Shown in pieces: positions 59,889-64,000 of a DNA stretch of 64,000 nt. The number at the start of each line of letters is the position of its first letter. Positions within the stretch are counted from its first letter, which is position 1. The stretch spans positions 1-64,000 of the forward strand of contig NZ_LXEW01000011.1 of NCBI RefSeq assembly GCF_001655055.1, read 5' to 3'. The DNA is from Providencia heimbachae ATCC 35613. Its GTDB lineage: Bacteria; Pseudomonadota; Gammaproteobacteria; Enterobacterales; Enterobacteriaceae. The notes under the pieces are model-generated. The model worked only from the letters and a program-made list of their open reading frames with translations. It was not told where the DNA came from and searched no databases. The translations under genes were made by a program, and so were the position numbers.

Positions 59889-60551
59889 TTAAAAATCGGT
59901 AGTTCCTAATGCATTATAGGCATTCTTGACCTTCCATAAATAACGAGGAGCCTGTGGTGCTGGATGTTTAGTTTGTACATGTTGGTAAAATTCTTCTGGT
60001 GACAAACTATTTATCATAGCAATGGCTCTACCCTTATCATTATCAAAGGTTCTTAATAGTGCCCCTGCCCCATTTACATATGCGACGACCGTTGCGTAAT
60101 ATAAGGTTTCAGGATGGTTAATACCGGCTAAATGCTGCTCTTTTAAAATACGAATATACGTTGTACCAATATCGATATTCTTTTTAGGATCTTTCAAATC
60201 ACGCGAACTAGGCTCACCTGATTTTCCGTGATATCGATACGCATCACGCCCGGCAGTCGATGCTTTTATTTGCATCAATCCAATCGCATTCGATTTACTC
60301 ACGACTTCAGGTCTAAAATTAGATTCAACTTCAATAATCGCACGGATCAAGGTTTCATCAACACTATAACGTGATGCTGATTCGCGAATAAACTCATCAA
60401 ATGGTGTGCGAGGGAATGATTGATTTGGCTTTGTTGTTGGTAAATTGCTACGCTTATCCAGCATTTTTTGTTTTGCTACAGGTTGTTCGGTATTACTCGA
60501 ACATCCCGCTAATAGCAGAAGCATAAAAGCACCGCCGACAATTTTATACAC
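59889..60551 (-). CDS. emtA: Membrane-bound lytic endotransglycosylase MltE
   Basis: A lipoprotein (lipobox LLLAGCSS, Cys17) with the SLT domain of E. coli MltE/EmtA, which cleaves peptidoglycan glycan strands internally. The catalytic Glu is in IIEVESNFRP near residue 74; SNAIGLMQIKAS and AYVNGAGALLRTF are typical, and the C-terminal HPAPQAPRYLWKV block matches closely. The 220 residues compare with 203 in E. coli, the difference being a longer N-terminal linker. Confidence 0.93.
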   Translation of the reverse strand: MYKIVGGAFMLLLLAGCSSNTEQPVAKQKMLDKRSNLPTTKPNQSFPRTPFDEFIRESASRYSVDETLIRAIIEVESNFRPEVVSKSNAIGLMQIKASTAGRDAYRYHGKSGEPSSRDLKDPKKNIDIGTTYIRILKEQHLAGINHPETLYYATVVAYVNGAGALLRTFDNDKGRAIAMINSLSPEEFYQHVQTKHPAPQAPRYLWKVKNAYNALGTTDF

Positions 60552-60741
60552 GATAATACCCTCTGCTAATTAGACCGAAAGGAGAATAACTAATCCTAGG
60601 AAAAATAATATATTTTTTACTTAACTTTTACTTCAGGACGTGTTTTAGTCATAGGAAATAGCAATTACAAACATAGATACAATAATAAAAATAGCCAGAT
60701 AAAATAACAAATTCACACTATTTATCTTAATTTACTCAACT

Positions 60742-60760
60742 GATATTGATAATCATTATC
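60742..60760. promoter_or_regulatory. Fur box of sitABCD
   Basis: The 19 bases starting GATATTGATAATC match the Fur box GATAATGATAATCATTATC at all but one position. They lie within an inverted repeat with 11-bp arms (CTCAACTGATA/TATCAGTTGAG, 60735-60767), 89 bp before the sitA start. Iron-dependent repression is expected. No MntR motif was recognised. Confidence 0.88.
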
Positions 60761-60848
60761 AGTTGAGTTATAAATTATGTTAGTTACATAACCCCAGTAA
60801 CAATACAGTTAAAATAACACTAAGCCAATAATGTCAGGGTCAATTTTT

Positions 60849-61760
60849 ATGAAGAACACATTATCACGATTATCTGCACCTTTACTCACCACGATTATCG
60901 CTTTAGCTGCCATTCTCTTTGTCAGCCAGCCTGCTTTTGCAAAAAAATTCAAAGTGGTCACCACATTTACTATTATTCAGGATATGGCACAAAATGTAGC
61001 GGGAGATGCTGCAATTGTTGAGTCAATTACTAAACCTGGTGCTGAAATTCACGGTTACCAACCAACACCAAAAGATATAATGAAAGCTTATGACGCCGAT
61101 TTAATCCTTTGGAATGGCATGAATCTTGAAGTTTGGTTTCAACGTTTTTTTGAAAATCTTAAAGATGTTCCTGCCGTAATTGTGACAGAGGGTATTCACC
61201 CGATGCCAATTCGTGAAGGGGAATACAAAGATAACCCAAACCCACATGCATGGATGTCCCCTGCTAACGCAAAAATTTATATCGAAAACATTCGTCAAGC
61301 TTTAGTTAAATATGACCCTGAAAACGCCGAAACTTATAATGCAAACGCAAAAAAATATGCACAACAAATCGCCGACCTAGATGCACCATTACGTGAACGT
61401 TTGAACCGTATCCCTGAAGATGAGCGCTGGTTAGTTTCAAGTGAAGGTGCGTTTAGTTATTTAACAAAAGACTATGGCTTTAAAGAGGTTTATCTATGGC
61501 CAATCAATGCTGAAGAACAAGGCTCACCGCTGCAGGTCAAAAAGGTCATTGATACTGTACGTGAACATAAAATTCCCGTTGTTTTTAGTGAAAGCACAAT
61601 TTCAGACAAACCTGCTCGTCAAGTTAGCAAAGAAACTGGTGCAAAATACGGCGGCGTTCTTTATGTTGACTCACTTTCTACCGCAGAAGGTCCAGTACCC
61701 ACTTATATTGACCTGTTAAATACCACCGTAGACACGATAGCAAAAGGATTTTCCCAGTAA
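60849..61760 (+). CDS. sitA: Manganese/iron-binding protein SitA
   Basis: The periplasmic solute-binding protein of an Mn2+/Fe2+ ABC importer (cluster A-I). Signal peptide to about residue 32 (SQPAFA). Metal ligands are in [11 protein letters not shown] (His), [10 protein letters not shown] (His), [10 protein letters not shown] (Glu region) and YVDSLS (Asp). The ATG at 60849 gives 303 residues; the upstream ATG at 60831 has a poorer ribosome site. The gene leads sitABCD and follows the Fur box. Confidence 0.93.
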   Translation: MKNTLSRLSAPLLTTIIALAAILFVSQPAFAKKFKVVTTFTIIQDMAQNVAGDAAIVESITKPGAEIHGYQPTPKDIMKAYDADLILWNGMNLEVWFQRFFENLKDVPAVIVTEGIHPMPIREGEYKDNPNPHAWMSPANAKIYIENIRQALVKYDPENAETYNANAKKYAQQIADLDAPLRERLNRIPEDERWLVSSEGAFSYLTKDYGFKEVYLWPINAEEQGSPLQVKKVIDTVREHKIPVVFSESTISDKPARQVSKETGAKYGGVLYVDSLSTAEGPVPTYIDLLNTTVDTIAKGFSQ

Positions 61761-61761
61761 T

Positions 61762-62652
61762 ATGAGTAATTCAAATCAATTTGAGCGCCCAAACCTTGTC
61801 GTGGATAATGCCACAGTAACTTATAACAACGGCCACACCGCAATATATGATGCGAGTTTCAATATCACCGGGGGGTCTATCTGTGCACTTGTTGGGGTCA
61901 ACGGAAGCGGAAAATCAACACTATTTAAAACGGTAATGGGGTTAGTTACCCCATCATCAGGTAGCGTTACCCTAAATAATCGTCCAATCAAGGCGGCGTT
62001 AAAAGAAAACGTTATTGCCTATGTTCCACAAACAGAAGAAGTAGACTGGAATTTTCCGGTTCTCGTTTCTGATGTTGTGATGATGGGTCGTTATGGGAAA
62101 ATGGGCTTTTTCCGGATACCTAAAAAAGAAGATAAAGAAGCAGTCAGAATTGCGCTAGAGCGAGTTGATCTGGCTGGGCTTGAAAACAGGCAAATCGGAG
62201 AACTCTCTGGTGGGCAGAAAAAGCGGGTATTTCTAGCACGAGCACTTGCTCAACAAGGTAAAGTTTTATTACTTGATGAGCCCTTTACCGGTGTGGATGT
62301 GAAAACAGAAAACGCTATCATCGACCTACTGCGTAGCTTACGGGATGAAGGCCACTTAATCTTGGTTTCAACACATAACTTAGGCAGTGTTCCTGAATTT
62401 TGTGATCAAGTTATCTTGATTAATCGCACAGTTCTAGCGAGTGGCCCAACGGAAACAACCTTTACCCAAAGAAACTTGCAACAAGCCTTTGGAGGGGTAT
62501 TACGCCACATTAATCTATCTGGTCAAGAACTGCATGACGATGATGACCCTCGTTCAATCACTGTTATTACCGATGATGAAAGGGCAGCAGTTTTCTATGG
62601 TCACGACCATGATGCCCCAGTCCGGAAAAACCAACCTAAGGAGTCAGAATGA
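61762..62652 (+). CDS. sitB: Manganese/iron ABC transporter ATPase SitB
   Basis: The cytoplasmic ATPase of the Sit importer, 296 residues. Motifs are [24 protein letters not shown] (Q-loop region), [10 protein letters not shown] and [11 protein letters not shown]. The C-terminal tail is His/Asp-rich ([12 protein letters not shown]), perhaps metal-binding. It starts one base after the sitA stop and overlaps sitC by four bases. Confidence 0.96.
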   Translation: MSNSNQFERPNLVVDNATVTYNNGHTAIYDASFNITGGSICALVGVNGSGKSTLFKTVMGLVTPSSGSVTLNNRPIKAALKENVIAYVPQTEEVDWNFPVLVSDVVMMGRYGKMGFFRIPKKEDKEAVRIALERVDLAGLENRQIGELSGGQKKRVFLARALAQQGKVLLLDEPFTGVDVKTENAIIDLLRSLRDEGHLILVSTHNLGSVPEFCDQVILINRTVLASGPTETTFTQRNLQQAFGGVLRHINLSGQELHDDDDPRSITVITDDERAAVFYGHDHDAPVRKNQPKESE

Positions 62653-63539
62653 TTGAGTTGTTATTACAGCCTTTCGAGTATGACTTTATGGTTAAAGCCA
62701 TTTGGGTAAGTGCGATTGTTGGTGCGGTTTGTGCCTTTCTTTCTGCTTACTTGATGCTAAAAGGCTGGTCATTAATGGGTGATGCCCTCTCCCACTCCGT
62801 TGTACCCGGCGTTGCGGGTGCTTATGCTCTTGGTTTGCCTTATGCTGCGGGAGCATTCTTTACCGGTATTCTCGCCGCCCTTGCGATGACATTAGTCAAA
62901 CATCTCACTCGATTACGGGAAGACGCCGTCATTGGCTTTATCTTTTCCACATTCTTCGCCGCGGGTTTGCTTATCGTCTCGCTCAACCCAACTTCAGTAA
63001 ATGTGCAAAGTATTATTTTTGGTAATATTTTAGGTATTGCAGATGCGGATGTTTTGCAAGTTGAAATTATTATCGCGGTATCTTTCGTTGTATTATTATG
63101 TTTATGGAAAGATTTATTAGCGGTATTTTTTGATGAAAGCCATGCACGATCCATCGGATTAAATCCGCTGCGCTTAAAGATAATTTTCTTTACTCTATTG
63201 AGTGCTTGTACTGTTGCTGCGCTGCAAACTGTCGGTGCGATCTTAGTTATCGCCATGGTCGTCACGCCCGGTGCAACGGCTTATTTGCTCACCGACCAAT
63301 TCAAACGTTTACTGATTATTTCTGTCATCATTGGCACAGTAACCAGTGCCGTTGGTGCATATGTAAGTTATTTCCTTAATGGTGCAACGGGTGGATTGAT
63401 CGTCACTTTTCAAACCGTAATCTTCTTACTTGCTTTCTTTTTTGCACCAAAACATGGTTTATTTGCATCACGCCGTAAAGCAAGAAAAGAAGTTGCTCAT
63501 TTACATCTCGAAAAGCAACAAGGAATCTCCCATGAGTGA
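62649..63539 (+). CDS. sitC: Manganese/iron ABC transporter permease SitC
   Basis: One of the two permease subunits of the importer, with about eight helices and 296 residues. It shows [19 protein letters not shown] and [19 protein letters not shown], both characteristic of the ABC-3 family. It overlaps sitB by four bases and sitD by eight. Confidence 0.96.
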   Translation: MIELLLQPFEYDFMVKAIWVSAIVGAVCAFLSAYLMLKGWSLMGDALSHSVVPGVAGAYALGLPYAAGAFFTGILAALAMTLVKHLTRLREDAVIGFIFSTFFAAGLLIVSLNPTSVNVQSIIFGNILGIADADVLQVEIIIAVSFVVLLCLWKDLLAVFFDESHARSIGLNPLRLKIIFFTLLSACTVAALQTVGAILVIAMVVTPGATAYLLTDQFKRLLIISVIIGTVTSAVGAYVSYFLNGATGGLIVTFQTVIFLLAFFFAPKHGLFASRRKARKEVAHLHLEKQQGISHE

Positions 63540-64000
63540 TTTTATTGACTTACTAATGGCTCCCTTCGCTTTTCCATTCATGCAAAAAGCCTTATTAACG
63601 GCAATTGTCGCAGGAACAGTCTGTGCTTTACTATCATGTTTTTTGGTATTGAAAGGCTGGTCATTAATGGGAGATGCCATTTCCCACGCCGTACTCCCCG
63701 GTATTATTTTGGCTTCTTTAATTGGCATTCCTATCGCTATTGGTGCATTTGCTTCTGGATTATTTTGCGCAGTTGCGACTGGCTACTTAAAAGAAAATAG
63801 CCGTATAAAAGAAGATACTGTCATGGGAATTGTCTTCTCGGGTATGTTTGCCGTCGGCCTGGTGATGTTTGCCAAAATCGATACGTCACAGCATCTTACG
63901 CATATTTTATTTGGTGACATTTTAGGTATTACCAATGATGAGTTTAAGCAAATTTTGCTATTTGCAGGTTTCACCATTGCCGTCATTTTATTAAAGCGTA
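63532..64000 (+). CDS. sitD: Manganese/iron ABC transporter permease SitD (partial, cut by the right edge)
   Basis: The second permease, paralogous to SitC. The first 156 codons are inside the window; the gene continues beyond. It contains [19 protein letters not shown] and HLTHILFGDILGIT, matching SitD. It starts inside the sitC stop region (8-base overlap), the usual order sitA-B-C-D. Confidence 0.93.
   Translation, partial: MSDFIDLLMAPFAFPFMQKALLTAIVAGTVCALLSCFLVLKGWSLMGDAISHAVLPGIILASLIGIPIAIGAFASGLFCAVATGYLKENSRIKEDTVMGIVFSGMFAVGLVMFAKIDTSQHLTHILFGDILGITNDEFKQILLFAGFTIAVILLKR

Overview
The window reads as one chromosomal segment of a low-GC enterobacterium of the Morganellaceae, most likely Providencia. 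This is inference: proteins are very close to E. coli/Yersinia homologues, an arnBCADTEF operon sits beside nlpC and btuCD, a MarA/PqrA-type activator is present, and non-coding DNA is AT-rich. From left to right, most of it follows E. coli K-12 gene order from ydhL to thrS with pieces lost or added. No prophage, IS element, integron or CRISPR array was seen.

Layout. 0.1-9 kb: DUF1289 protein, gloA, rnt, grxD, an orphan small gene, sodB, the 27-codon ynhF, purR, punR/punC, and an AraC regulator plus monooxygenase pair. 9-16 kb: ribE, mdtK, three tandem tRNA-Val(GAC) genes on an exact 134-bp period, pykF with a Cra operator, lpp, ldtE. 16-27 kb: sufABCDSE (minus strand) with Fur-like and possible IscR sites, menI, ydiJ, ydiK and an RprA sRNA homologue. 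27-37 kb: ppsA/ppsR, aroH, Fur-controlled hemP-hemR, a MarA/SoxS-like activator behind a perfect 21-bp palindrome, lplA, nlpC. 38-47 kb: complete arn (lipid A aminoarabinose) operon, then btuD and btuC. 47.4-48.7 kb: a 422-aa protein with a eukaryote-type RhoGAP domain, inserted between btuC and ihfA. 48.8-57 kb: translation cluster ihfA-pheT-pheS-pheM-rplT-rpmI-infC-infC-thrS, in which infC is duplicated and both copies keep the AUU start. 57-64 kb: small membrane proteins, a 735-bp non-coding stretch with an orphan terminator and two DnaA boxes, marC, emtA, and a Fur-box-controlled sitABCD operon cut by the right edge.

How the genes work together. Three iron-linked units (suf, hemP-hemR, sitABCD) carry Fur-like sites, and sodB belongs to the same iron/oxidative-stress theme. 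pykF and ppsA, the opposing steps at PEP/pyruvate, each carry a Cra-like site. lpp and the L,D-transpeptidase that may act on it are neighbours, as are arn, emtA and other envelope functions. The translation cluster shows three RNA-level control devices: the pheM attenuator, a thrS leader with anticodon-like hairpins, and AUU-start infC.

The strongest candidates for new biology are the RhoGAP-domain protein (a probable host-directed effector), the infC duplication with its own promoter and terminator, the palindrome in front of the MarA-like gene, and two orphan terminators that suggest unannotated small RNAs. All functional calls come from reading the sequence and remembered families; no database search was run.
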